NCBI RefSeq assembly: GCF_002005305.1
Contig: NZ_CP014782.1
Location: 1,426,001-1,490,000, forward strand
Reading direction: 5' to 3'
Length of the DNA stretch: 64,000 nucleotides
From: Shewanella psychrophila
GTDB taxonomy: Bacteria; Pseudomonadota; Gammaproteobacteria; Enterobacterales; Shewanellaceae
In this document: positions 1 through 8,978 of the stretch, in pieces
How positions within the stretch are numbered: the first letter of the stretch is position 1
Layout: each line of letters starts with the position of its first letter
The notes under the pieces: generated by a model
Database searches by the model: none
What the model saw: the letters and a program-made list of their open reading frames with translations, nothing else
Told to the model about the DNA's origin: nothing
Program-made: the position numbers and the translations under genes

Positions 1-283
1 TCCCAATCAACTTTTTCTTAGACTGATGTAATGTTAGGACAAAATCCTCGAGATCTTTGATCCACTCATGAACATCATTTACCCCGAAACGACTACCGGT
101 AGTGATATAACCATCACATTCATGGATGGACTTAGGGTATTCCCCTTCTATTACGCGATACACATTAAACTGAATATCTTCCTCTATCGCCTCAAACAAC
201 TGAGTAAACATCTGAGGATAATTGCCATGCCTCACCTGCAGCTCTTCAGTCACATCATCACACTGCAAAATTCCGATTATCAT
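1..283 (-). CDS. Class I glutamine amidotransferase-like hydrolase (N-terminal part, cut by window edge)
   Basis: The first 94 codons are visible, from an ATG at 283 preceded by a good ribosome site (GGGGGAATAAA); the frame stays open to base 1. The protein begins MIIGILQCDDVTEELQ and contains the GYITTGSRFGVND stretch typical of GMP-synthase-like class I amidotransferases. The catalytic Cys, His and Glu would lie outside the window, so activity cannot be checked. It follows the alcohol dehydrogenase gene by 45 bases on the same strand. By analogy with PuuD, which cleaves gamma-glutamyl-GABA, I infer that it removes the gamma-glutamyl group at the end of the pathway encoded upstream. Confidence 0.8.
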   Translation of the reverse strand, partial: MIIGILQCDDVTEELQVRHGNYPQMFTQLFEAIEEDIQFNVYRVIEGEYPKSIHECDGYITTGSRFGVNDVHEWIKDLEDFVLTLHQSKKKLIG

Positions 284-328
284 TTTATTCCCCCAGTAAG
301 CGCATATCACACAACCGACTAAAATAAC

Positions 329-1498
329 TTAATACAGCTGACCTTTGACCGCGTCACTGAATAAAATTGAATATTGCGCAGGCGTTAACTTTACTGGATT
401 TCCTGCTGCTGCGGCATCCCGTGCGGCCATCTCACCCACCAGCACAACATCATCCAGATTAATGCCTATTTCACTCAAGCTATGAGGTATAGACAATGCT
501 TGTCTAAACTCGAGTACCCAAGAGAGAAAACTCTCAAAACTAGGGTCATTTAACCCTAGATAACTGGCAAGTCTAGTAATACGAGTCTCAATCTCGGCTC
601 TGTTTCTTAATAACACATAAGGCATCAAGATTGCGTTTAATAAACCATGGTGCTTGTTGTACAAGGCGCCGAGGGAGTGTGCAATCGCATGCATTCCACC
701 CAGCCCGCGCTGAAAACTGGTGGCGCCCATGCTAGATGCGACCAGCATCTGAGTACGCGCCTGAATATCTTCACCATTGGCTACGGCTCTCGGTAAAAAG
801 TCTTTGATTAACCTGATTGCCTCAATGGCAATGCCCTCCGCCATGGGGTGATAAAAAGGGGCACAATAAGCTTCCAGATTATGAGATAAGGCGTCTATCC
901 CCGTGGCAGCGGTAATATGGGGCGGTAAACCTATTGTCAGCCTAGGGTCGAGCAAGACTTTGCCAGGCAACATATTGGGATGAAAGATAATGCGCTTCAC
1001 ATGACGTTCTCCGTCCGTGTCGGTGATCACCGAAGCCCGACCTACTTCTGAGCCAGTACCAGCAGTAGTGGGCACAGCCACTACGGGTAACATGGAATTC
1101 GCATCAATGTGGGTCCAGTTATCGCCTACATCTTCAGCCTGCCATAAGGTAATTGTTTGTTTAGCCATCAAGGCAATCGCTTTGGCCGCATCTAGGCTCG
1201 AACCGCCACCCAGTGCCACCACGCCGTCAAATCTGCCACTGTTGAGCACATCGATCCCACTGCGAATATTATCTCCCGTCGGATTAGCCTGAATATTGCA
1301 AAATATGTTGATATCTAGGCCTGCACCGACACAAACATCGAGGATTTCTTGCACCATGGGCAGCTTGGCTAGCCCGGGATCGGTCACCAGTAAGACATTG
1401 GTCATCTTAAGCTCGAGGCAACGTATGGCAATCTGCTTGATACAGCCCTCGCCCACTGTGATGTCTGTGGGGAAATTCCAATTAGCTTCTAATAACAT
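329..1498 (-). CDS. Iron-containing (group III) alcohol dehydrogenase
   Basis: A 389-residue NAD(P)-dependent alcohol dehydrogenase of the iron-activated family, full length for the family. The nucleotide-binding GGGSSLDAAKAIA motif lies near residue 97. The metal-site motifs TGIDALSHNLEAY (Asp and His) and HAIAHSLGALYNKHHG (His residues) are all present. It sits between the aldehyde dehydrogenase gene and the amidotransferase gene, same strand, with short gaps. Since a glutamine-synthetase-like ligase and an ethanolamine-type permease lie in the same cluster, I infer that its substrate is a gamma-glutamylated amino alcohol, oxidised to the aldehyde. It takes the place that the amine oxidase PuuB has in the putrescine pathway. 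Specificity is inferred only. Confidence 0.9.
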   Translation of the reverse strand: MLLEANWNFPTDITVGEGCIKQIAIRCLELKMTNVLLVTDPGLAKLPMVQEILDVCVGAGLDINIFCNIQANPTGDNIRSGIDVLNSGRFDGVVALGGGSSLDAAKAIALMAKQTITLWQAEDVGDNWTHIDANSMLPVVAVPTTAGTGSEVGRASVITDTDGERHVKRIIFHPNMLPGKVLLDPRLTIGLPPHITAATGIDALSHNLEAYCAPFYHPMAEGIAIEAIRLIKDFLPRAVANGEDIQARTQMLVASSMGATSFQRGLGGMHAIAHSLGALYNKHHGLLNAILMPYVLLRNRAEIETRITRLASYLGLNDPSFESFLSWVLEFRQALSIPHSLSEIGINLDDVVLVGEMAARDAAAAGNPVKLTPAQYSILFSDAVKGQLY

Positions 1499-1572
1499 AG
1501 ATGACTTCCTTCAATGTTTATTGTATTAAACTCATATGCTCAACAGAGCTGAACTTGCCCTAGAAATCCCCA

Positions 1573-3015
1573 CTAAGGGTGTTTGATATGAAATGACTTA
1601 GGTCGAGTCAACTGCTCGAATCCGAGCTGTGATAAGGTGCAACCTCGGCCCGATAGCTTGACACCAGTCCAGGCCAATGCAGGGTCTAAGTAATCACATC
1701 TATTCAAAAAGAAGGTGCCAGTCTCGACTTGCTCACCTAGCGCAATGCCCTTGGTAATGTCACGAGTAAAAATACTCGCCGTTAAGCCAAAGTCACTGTC
1801 ATTCATCAAATTCAGTGCTTCATTGTCATCTGCGACACTCATGATCCCCACCACAGGGCCGAAAGACTCTTCTGTCATCACCCGCATCTGATGATCCACA
1901 TTAGTTAAAATTTGCGGTGCCAAATAAGCCGTCCCAGTTCGACTCAATTCAAACAAAGATTCATCGATCTGAGCAACGGCGCCTTGGGCCAAGGCTTCCG
2001 CTATTTGGCCACGCACGAAATCGGCTGCCTCTCGTCTCACTAACGGCCCTAAGGTCACATCAGGATCATCGGCGCGCCCTAATGTGTACTGCTTCGTTAA
2101 AGCCACAGCCTTAGTGACAAACTCCTGATACACACTGTGGTGAACATAGATGCGCTCTATACCGCAGCAAGACTGACCTGAGTTAAAGAAAGCCCCATCA
2201 ACTAGGGTCTCCACCGCATTATCAACATCAGCGTCTTGGCGCACATAGGCGGGATCTTTACCTCCGAGCTCGAGTCCCACGCCGATAAAACGCCCCTGAG
2301 CGGCCTTTTCTACCATTTCACCGCCAAATACTGAGCCGGTGAAGGCCACATAACTGATCCTGCTATCCTTGATAAGGTTTGCCGTCTGTTGGTGATCCAT
2401 ATGAAGATACTGAAATACGCCTTCGGGGAGCCCAGCTTGCTCAAACGCCTGAAACAAACGCTCGGCGCACGCTGGGGTCTGAGCCGAATGCTTTAAGATC
2501 ACACAATTACCTGCCAGTAGCGCAGGAATGATGGCGTTGATGGCGGTGAGATAAGGGTAATTCCAAGGGGCAATCACCAACACAACACCTAATGCTTCGC
2601 GCTTGATATAACGGGTAAATCCCACCTTTTCTTCACATTCGATATCAGCCAGAGCCTGTTCACACACCTTAATCATGTACTCGCTGCGCTCTGCGACGCC
2701 GGCGAGCTCACCGGCGCCGTACCGAACCGGACGACCCATCATCCAGCTCAGCTCTTGGGCAATCTCCTTTCTATGGCTGACTAAAATATCGATAGCCGCC
2801 TGGCAGAACATTTTGCGTTTGGCCAGCGGGGTCGACTTCCATCCTATATCTTCGCCTTTAAACGCCTGACTTGCCCGTTCCACACAGGAAAAGACCTCTT
2901 CCTCATCAGCCAAGTGTCGAGTCAAATAGACACTTTCATCTATGGGTGAAATGGTCTGTTGAACCTTAATCTTACTGATTTCATCTGATAACTTTGCTTG
3001 CTGCGACATATTCAT
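1573..3015 (-). CDS. NAD(P)-dependent aldehyde dehydrogenase
   Basis: An aldehyde dehydrogenase superfamily protein of about 480 residues, normal length. The general base motif ELGGKDPAYV (Glu) and the catalytic Cys in FFNSGQSCCGIERIYV are intact, as is the APWNYPYLTAINAI segment of the cofactor-binding domain. I chose the ATG at 3015 because GGGAG lies a plausible distance upstream; in-frame ATGs at 3033 and 3009 are alternatives. It lies 75 bases upstream of the alcohol dehydrogenase and 90 bases downstream of the ligase. In this context it most likely oxidises the gamma-glutamylamino aldehyde to the acid, the step PuuC performs in putrescine breakdown. The substrate is inferred. Confidence 0.9.
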   Translation of the reverse strand: MNMSQQAKLSDEISKIKVQQTISPIDESVYLTRHLADEEEVFSCVERASQAFKGEDIGWKSTPLAKRKMFCQAAIDILVSHRKEIAQELSWMMGRPVRYGAGELAGVAERSEYMIKVCEQALADIECEEKVGFTRYIKREALGVVLVIAPWNYPYLTAINAIIPALLAGNCVILKHSAQTPACAERLFQAFEQAGLPEGVFQYLHMDHQQTANLIKDSRISYVAFTGSVFGGEMVEKAAQGRFIGVGLELGGKDPAYVRQDADVDNAVETLVDGAFFNSGQSCCGIERIYVHHSVYQEFVTKAVALTKQYTLGRADDPDVTLGPLVRREAADFVRGQIAEALAQGAVAQIDESLFELSRTGTAYLAPQILTNVDHQMRVMTEESFGPVVGIMSVADDNEALNLMNDSDFGLTASIFTRDITKGIALGEQVETGTFFLNRCDYLDPALAWTGVKLSGRGCTLSQLGFEQLTRPKSFHIKHP

Positions 3016-3105
3016 TGAGTACAGGACTCCCATTTAAAAGTACACAAAAATGCTTAACACCACTGACTTAACTCATTAGCCAATCAAGATTAAATGTCTG
3101 AGCGA

Positions 3106-4485
3106 CTAGATGATCTCAAAATACCTCTCCATCTCCCAATCGCTAACATGCCTCCTGAATTCTCGTTCCTCCCACTCACGGCTAATGGCAAAGTGCTCGA
3201 CAAACTGCTCCCCGAAACACTCTTTTGCCGCCTGTGATTGTTTAAATCGCTGCGCGGCATCCCATAGGGTACCGGGCAATGCGAGGGCGGCATCATGCTC
3301 CTGTTCATAGGCATTACCTTTGACTTGAGCTTGAGGTTCGAGTTGATGCTCTATGCCGTATAAGCCACTGGCCAGCGCGGCGGCTAAAGCAAGATATGGA
3401 TTAGCGTCAGCGGCGCCCAATCGATATTCAATTCGCTGAGACTTAGCGCTGCCAGGGATCACTCTCAGTGCAGTGGTGCGATTTTCGACGCCCCAGGTGG
3501 CATCGGTCGGCGCCCAAAACCCGGGAACCATACGTGAATAACTGTTGATAGTTGGGGCTATCATGCACAGAAACTCCGGCATCAACTGCTGTTGTCCGGC
3601 GAGGAAGTTACGCTGCAGCTTGCTCATGTTGTGGGGCTGACTGGGATCGAAAAATGCCGACTGACCATTTTTATCCTGCAGTGAAAGATGAATATGACCG
3701 CTCTGCCCCGGATAATCACCTGACCATTTCGCCATAAAAGTGGCCATCAAGCCCCTTTTCTGTGCTAATACCTTCATAAAGGTCTTAAATAGCGCGCCTT
3801 TATCGGCTGCCGCCTCAACGCCATCAACAGCAATAGCGGCCTCAATAACCCCCGGCCCCGTCTCTGAATGTATACCTTCTATGGGAAAATCCATAGTTTC
3901 CCCCATCTCTAGAATCGCCTCATACAAGTCAGAATGCACCGAGTTACGGATCATCGAATAACCAAACCAATCCGGTGTCACGGTTTCTAAATTACGAAAG
4001 TTTTTCTCACGAATTGAATGAGGAGTCTCATTGAAGAGAAAAAACTCATATTCAAGCGCTCCGAACGCCTTAAGGCCCATTTTGTCAGCCTTTTCAATCA
4101 CCCGTCTCAGTGCACCACGGGGACAAACAGCTTCTGCCTCCTCGGCAAACTCGGCGATAAACAGCAACATGCCTGGCTCATCGACCACATCACGACAGGT
4201 GTGGGGCAAGATCCTCACTGGCGCATCAGGATAGCCAGTGTGCCAGCCGGTGTATTTCGCATTATCATAAAGCTGATCTTTCATATCCCAGCCAAGCACC
4301 ACATCACAAAACGCGAAGCCTTTCTCTAATGAAGCGAAGAACTTAGACTTGGACATATATTTGCCCCGCATCACACCATCATTATCAAACACACCAACTT
4401 TGACATGACTCAAGCTACGCGCTTCGACAATAGCCATAGCATCGGCAACATTCTTTACTTCTCTTGCTTGCATTCCCGTATTCAT
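3106..4485 (-). CDS. PuuA-like gamma-glutamyl-amine ligase (glutamine synthetase family)
   Basis: A 459-residue glutamine synthetase family protein. GALEYEFFLF and SGHIHLSL carry the metal and ATP-site residues, and PTINSYSRMVPGFWAP followed by GVENRTTALRV matches the PuuA/IpuC branch rather than GlnA. Such enzymes join the gamma-carboxyl of glutamate to an amine using ATP. The start at 4485 is preferred because AAAGGGA lies 8-9 bases before it; an ATG at 4491 and upstream starts to 4530 are possible. It lies between the permease and the aldehyde dehydrogenase. With an ethanolamine-type permease and an alcohol dehydrogenase as neighbours, an amino alcohol is a likelier substrate than putrescine. 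This is inference. Confidence 0.88.
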   Translation of the reverse strand: MNTGMQAREVKNVADAMAIVEARSLSHVKVGVFDNDGVMRGKYMSKSKFFASLEKGFAFCDVVLGWDMKDQLYDNAKYTGWHTGYPDAPVRILPHTCRDVVDEPGMLLFIAEFAEEAEAVCPRGALRRVIEKADKMGLKAFGALEYEFFLFNETPHSIREKNFRNLETVTPDWFGYSMIRNSVHSDLYEAILEMGETMDFPIEGIHSETGPGVIEAAIAVDGVEAAADKGALFKTFMKVLAQKRGLMATFMAKWSGDYPGQSGHIHLSLQDKNGQSAFFDPSQPHNMSKLQRNFLAGQQQLMPEFLCMIAPTINSYSRMVPGFWAPTDATWGVENRTTALRVIPGSAKSQRIEYRLGAADANPYLALAAALASGLYGIEHQLEPQAQVKGNAYEQEHDAALALPGTLWDAAQRFKQSQAAKECFGEQFVEHFAISREWEEREFRRHVSDWEMERYFEII

Positions 4486-4641
4486 CGTCATGTTCCCTTT
4501 CATTAATGGCTCACTTACCGACACCAACATGTCCCTAAGCTAACGAGCCGATAAAACTGACTTACGCTTAATGACTACTCCCCTGCTGATAACTTAATAT
4601 TAGTCATAAAAACAAGGGGCTGCTGTCACTACTCTTTGGAC

Positions 4642-6102
4642 TTAATTCAGCTCAGATTCCGCAGATGCGATCATATCGAACTCTTCCTCGGGAGCCGAAG
4701 CCACCAGTCTGTGTCGGCTATAGAGCACAAAATAAGTCACCATGATTAAATAGAATAATGCCGACCAGGCTGCGGCTTGCAAACTGACAATAAAGGTCGA
4801 AGCCAAAGCGACTAAAGAAAGCACTAGAGCAATCCCTGAAGTAAAAATGCCACCGGGCGTTCTGTAAGGACGCTCGAGTTCAGGCTCTTTCTTACGCAGA
4901 ATAATATGAGACAGGCTCATCATGGCATAGGAGATAGTGGCGCCAAATACCGCCATTGTGATCATCAAGTCCCCCTCTCCGGATAAGGACAGCAAGAAAC
5001 CTAAGATACCTGGCACAATTAAGGCCCACACAGGCACTTTCCGCTGGCCAGATAATGATAAGAAACGGGGAATATAACCGGCGCGGGAGAGTGCAAATAC
5101 CTGACGGGAATAGGCATAGATTATCGAGAAGAAGCTGGCGATCAGGCCAAACAAACCGACTAAATTGACAAATTTAGCCGCAACAGAATCTGCGCCATAA
5201 ACAGACTGCAGTGCCCCCACCAAAGGTGCCCCATGTGCCTTCATGGCATCGGCACCTGCCCCGCCGGGCACCAGTAGCAGCACCACGGCAGCAAATACGA
5301 TTAAGACCAGCATGGAAGCTATGATACCTCTTGGCATGTCTTTCGATGGATTAGTGGCCTCCTCCGCTGCTAATGGCACGCCTTCCACCGCGAGGAACAA
5401 CCACATAGCAAATGGCAGAGCCGCCCAAATCCCCATATAGCCTTCAGGCAGAAAACGACTCGAGCCAGCAACATCTGGATTAGCCGCAATATCGAACAAG
5501 TTATCCACGGAGAAATGCGGGATCATACCGAAAGCAAAGACGCCAATGGCGATAACCGCCAACAAGGTTATCCCCATCATGATCCGTAATGCTTGCGTCG
5601 CTCCCCACAGGTGCAGCCCAACAAAAGTCAGATAGAAGGCACCATAGACTATGGGGCCATCGATACCTATGAGTTCATTGACATAACTGCCGATAAACAC
5701 AGCAATAGCAGCCGGGGCAATGGCGTATTCGAGTAAGATTGCGGTACCAGTTAAGAAACCTCCCCAGGGACCCATGGCTCGGCGAGCAAAACTGTATCCA
5801 CCTCCCGCCGTGGGTAGAGAAGAGGACATCTCAGCCAGACTCAATACCAGACAGATGTACATCAAGCCCATCACCAAAGTCGCGATAAACATGCCACCAA
5901 AACCACCTAGGGCTAAGCCAAAATTCCAACCGGCAAAATCACCTGAAATCACATAGGAGACCCCTAAACTGGCAAGCAGTATCCAGCCAGCTACACCTTG
6001 TTTTAACTGTCTCTTACTCATGTATTCATCGGAAACGGCTTGATACTCGATGCTGCTACTCTTTGTACTAGTTACAGCCTGTTGCTTTGATTCTTGTGAC
6101 AT
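4642..6102 (-). CDS. APC-family amino acid/amine permease, ethanolamine permease type
   Basis: A 486-residue integral inner-membrane transporter with about twelve hydrophobic segments, the normal APC layout. The first membrane helix region (GVSYVISGDFAGWNFGLA) and the PTAGGGYSFARRAMGPWGG loop are characteristic of the ethanolamine permease (Eat) branch of the family. A good ribosome site (AAGGGA) precedes the ATG. It is the first structural gene of the cluster and begins 124 bases after a 37-bp palindrome. It would bring in the substrate of the downstream ligase. No ethanolamine ammonia-lyase genes (eutBC) are in the window, which makes a different catabolic route likely. Confidence 0.85.
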   Translation of the reverse strand: MSQESKQQAVTSTKSSSIEYQAVSDEYMSKRQLKQGVAGWILLASLGVSYVISGDFAGWNFGLALGGFGGMFIATLVMGLMYICLVLSLAEMSSSLPTAGGGYSFARRAMGPWGGFLTGTAILLEYAIAPAAIAVFIGSYVNELIGIDGPIVYGAFYLTFVGLHLWGATQALRIMMGITLLAVIAIGVFAFGMIPHFSVDNLFDIAANPDVAGSSRFLPEGYMGIWAALPFAMWLFLAVEGVPLAAEEATNPSKDMPRGIIASMLVLIVFAAVVLLLVPGGAGADAMKAHGAPLVGALQSVYGADSVAAKFVNLVGLFGLIASFFSIIYAYSRQVFALSRAGYIPRFLSLSGQRKVPVWALIVPGILGFLLSLSGEGDLMITMAVFGATISYAMMSLSHIILRKKEPELERPYRTPGGIFTSGIALVLSLVALASTFIVSLQAAAWSALFYLIMVTYFVLYSRHRLVASAPEEEFDMIASAESELN

Positions 6103-6225
6103 GACACTTCCCTTTATCTTGGTTTGCGAAACGGCCCGATAAATGCGTTAAAAACTCATGGTAAAATAGCGCTTCATCGAACCTAATGGCCTCCTGCCAA
6201 ATGAACAACAACAATCATTTGTGCT

Positions 6226-6262
6226 AACACTCTAGTATTAAAATTTTTAATACTAGAGTGTT
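6226..6262. promoter_or_regulatory. Perfect 18-bp inverted repeat (37-bp palindrome) upstream of the permease
   Basis: The left arm AACACTCTAGTATTAAAA (6226-6243) and its exact reverse complement (6245-6262) are separated by one T. It lies between the LysR stop and the permease start. No T-run follows it in the minus direction, so it does not look like a standard intrinsic terminator for the LysR gene. The symmetry suits an operator for a dimeric or tetrameric regulator, plausibly the neighbouring LysR protein. Confidence 0.65.
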
Positions 6263-6308
6263 TATCCCACTAAAATTTTATCTATTGCACTCTACAATAT
6301 CAGTAACT

Positions 6309-7286
6309 TTACTCGCCTACAGTGATCGCCGACATTAGCCAGGGCAGATCTTTTTCAAATTCCGGCAAGAAGCTCTGCCTCATAATCTCACAACTGTCTT
6401 TAGCCATTTGTTGGGGAAGATCGCCTAATTCATGTCGACGACACACTAAGGTTAATTGGCGATGCAAAGGGGATGTTATCGGCAGAGGCAGGCATTTTAA
6501 TCGCTCAAGTCCTATCCCACTCTGATACAGACACAGAGGGGTGGTGATGGTCCAACCTATGCCCGCTGCCACCATAGACAGAACCGCAAAGGTATTATCC
6601 AACTGTATACGCATACTTGGCTCTATGGCGAGACGCTTCAGGTAATGTTCGATACAGATCCCAATAAGGGAATCTTGGGTATAGCGAACAAAATCAAGTT
6701 CTTTCTCAAGCTGCTTTACTTCCTTTAACGAAAGGTGTTCACCCGCACATAGGTGAAAATGTGCAGGCACCACCAGCACAAATGGCTCTGAAAGAATGGG
6801 ATATCGGCAAATATCATCATTATCTTCGAGGGCATCATCTGAGATAATGATATCGAGTTGCCGGGACATCAAGGCATCGGCATGCATGTTTGAGCGACCC
6901 GTCGTTAATGTCCAGTTCTCAGTACGTCGCTTCACCACCTCTATTAAAGGTTTCCCCAGAGCGGTTGCCAAAGAGTCCACCAAGGCGATGCGCACCAGAT
7001 GTAACTGCTCGAAGCAGCCTTGGGCTATGACTCTTTGAGTCCGCTCAGCTTGAGATAAGAGGTGAGAGGATTGATCGAAAAAATATCTGCCAGCAATAGT
7101 CAGGCCTATTGGACGTACATTGCGATCCAGCAGCTTCACATTCACACCCTTCTCGAGCACCGACAAGGTCTGTGATACTGAAGATTGAGTCAAGCCCAGA
7201 CGCTTCGCCGTCTCTGTCATGTTGCCGGTTTGCGCCGTCATGACGAACACCTGCAAGGCTTTTAAATCGAAGTCAAATGTTCGCAC
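6309..7286 (-). CDS. LysR-family transcriptional regulator
   Basis: A 325-residue LysR-type regulator. The N-terminal winged helix-turn-helix covers about residues 5-65 (LKALQVFVMTAQTGNMTETAKRLG, then SSVSQTLSVLE); the rest is the two-lobed effector-binding domain. It starts with GTG at 7286, preceded by AGG five bases upstream; no in-frame ATG is better placed. It lies upstream of the permease on the same strand rather than divergently, which is less usual for LysR genes. It is the obvious candidate to control the amine cluster, and the palindrome at 6226-6262 is a candidate target. Confidence 0.9.
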   Translation of the reverse strand: MRTFDFDLKALQVFVMTAQTGNMTETAKRLGLTQSSVSQTLSVLEKGVNVKLLDRNVRPIGLTIAGRYFFDQSSHLLSQAERTQRVIAQGCFEQLHLVRIALVDSLATALGKPLIEVVKRRTENWTLTTGRSNMHADALMSRQLDIIISDDALEDNDDICRYPILSEPFVLVVPAHFHLCAGEHLSLKEVKQLEKELDFVRYTQDSLIGICIEHYLKRLAIEPSMRIQLDNTFAVLSMVAAGIGWTITTPLCLYQSGIGLERLKCLPLPITSPLHRQLTLVCRRHELGDLPQQMAKDSCEIMRQSFLPEFEKDLPWLMSAITVGE

Positions 7287-7607
7287 TCATACCTGATGAT
7301 CTGCTGGGATTAATAAAAAACATGCCATGAAACTCATCTATTTAGTAGCTTTATTACTCAAAAATTGTAAATTAATATCCTTATATCTAGACTTGCTGAA
7401 ATTATCCTTAAGATCAATTCAGTATAAACAACCAATAAAAAACAAAACTACAGAATTAATGACCATGACTTACGATCTGATATACGACAACATACCCAAG
7501 TAGTGGATCAGTATTTATTAAATTAGCATTTTGAACAAAAGACCATTCTGTAAAAATACCAAACTATCGATAGCAAAGTTAACAGTGCAGTAATTAAGGA
7601 ACGCGTA
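7287..7607. other. Divergent intergenic region between lysR and ndh
   Basis: These 321 AT-rich bases separate the two divergent genes and must hold both promoters. An AAGGA ribosome site precedes the ndh start. I found no convincing repeat, hairpin or small gene here. Confidence 0.6.
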
Positions 7608-8909
7608 ATGAAGTCATCATGTCCAAAAATTGTCATTGTGGGTGGTGGAGCCGGGGGATTAGAGCTTGCGACTCAGTTGGGTCACAAGCTCGGGAAAAAG
7701 AATACCGCGCAGATAGTGCTTGTCGATAAAAACCGAACTCATATCTGGAAGCCTCTGCTTCATGAAGTCGCCACAGGATCCCTCGATTCAGATCTCGATG
7801 GCGTGGTTTACTCTGCCCATGCGGCGAAACATGGCTATCAGTTCCAACTCGGGACTTTTTGCGATCTCGACGCCGATAAGCAGTTTATTAAAGTCGCCCC
7901 AATCACAGATGATACTGGTAAGGTGCTGTTACCCGAGCGCCAAATCCAATATGACAAATTAGTCATCGCCGTTGGTAGCGTCAGTAATGACTTCAATACT
8001 CCCGGCGTGAGAGAGCATTGCTTCTTCCTCGACTCTCATCAGCAGGCCAATCGGTTTCACCACGCCCTACTAGACAGCTTCACTCGAGTACATCAATCTG
8101 AGTCTATCAATGAGCTTAATATCGCCATCGTCGGAGGTGGAGCAACTGGAGTGGAGCTTTCGGCCGAGCTATACCATGTAACCGATCTACTGAAAATCTA
8201 TGGTCTGAGTAAGATGACCAAAGAGAAACTCAATATTCATTTGATTGAAGCCGGGCCCCGCATCCTTCCCGCACTCCCCGAACGCATAGCCACTTCGGCA
8301 AGGCGCGAGTTGAGCAAGCTTGGGGTTAATGTGATGGAAAACACCCGTATAAGTGAAGCAACATCTTCAGGTTTCGTCACTGCCGAGGGTGAATTGATCG
8401 AAGCCAACTTGATGCTGTGGGCTGCCGGGGTCAAGGCCCCTGATTTTATTAAAGATATCGAACTATTTGAATTAAACCGAGCTAATCAGATCATGGTAAA
8501 GGCAAACTTACTTAGTACCACCAATGATGATATCTATGTAATTGGTGATTGCTGTGCTTGCCAACAGGCCGATGGCAGTTTTGTGCCACCCAGAGCACAA
8601 TCGGCTCACCAGATGGCTCAATGTGTCGAGAAAAATATTCTCCATGAACTTAAGGACGAGACACTAGAATCATATGTCTATGTAGATCATGGCTCCCTAG
8701 TTAACCTGTCCCGTTTTAGCACAGTCGGTAGCCTGATGGGGAATCTAACCAAGAACAGTATGTTTATCGAAGGTAAAATTGCCCGCCTAGTGTATATCTC
8801 TCTTTACCGTATGCATCAAAAAGCCATACATGGGACGTTTAAAACCTTCGCGCTCTGGTTAGCCGAGAAGTTGATGCGAGTCGTCAGGCCGCGAATGAAG
8901 CTGCACTAA
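7608..8909 (+). CDS. ndh: Type II NADH:quinone oxidoreductase
   Basis: A 433-residue non-proton-pumping NADH dehydrogenase, full length for NDH-2. The N-terminal FAD-binding motif VIVGGGAGGLELA and the second Rossmann motif IAIVGGGATGVELSAEL (NADH) are intact. IYVIGDCCACQQADGSFVPPRAQSAHQMA is the usual C-terminal FAD contact and quinone-side region. The C-terminus is basic and amphipathic, as expected for peripheral attachment to the inner membrane. It passes electrons from NADH to quinone without moving protons. It is a single gene with its own promoter region. Confidence 0.95.
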   Translation: MKSSCPKIVIVGGGAGGLELATQLGHKLGKKNTAQIVLVDKNRTHIWKPLLHEVATGSLDSDLDGVVYSAHAAKHGYQFQLGTFCDLDADKQFIKVAPITDDTGKVLLPERQIQYDKLVIAVGSVSNDFNTPGVREHCFFLDSHQQANRFHHALLDSFTRVHQSESINELNIAIVGGGATGVELSAELYHVTDLLKIYGLSKMTKEKLNIHLIEAGPRILPALPERIATSARRELSKLGVNVMENTRISEATSSGFVTAEGELIEANLMLWAAGVKAPDFIKDIELFELNRANQIMVKANLLSTTNDDIYVIGDCCACQQADGSFVPPRAQSAHQMAQCVEKNILHELKDETLESYVYVDHGSLVNLSRFSTVGSLMGNLTKNSMFIEGKIARLVYISLYRMHQKAIHGTFKTFALWLAEKLMRVVRPRMKLH

Positions 8910-8930
8910 GTAATTCGTTATAAATAGTAC

Positions 8931-8957
8931 ATGCCCTCAGTGACAATATGGGGGCAT
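8931..8957. terminator. Possible hairpin between convergent ndh and kinase genes
   Basis: ATGCCCTC (8931-8938) pairs with GGGGGCAT (8950-8957) with one G-T pair. It lies between the convergent stops of ndh and the receiver-kinase gene. There is no clear T-run on either side, so termination is only possible. Confidence 0.35.
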
Positions 8958-8978
8958 TAAACAATAAAGTAAAATGCT

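Noticed and set aside
68..322. Plus-strand open frame of 84 codons at the window start
   Set aside because: It lies antisense to the better supported amidotransferase gene (283 to 1, minus), which has a ribosome site and family motifs.
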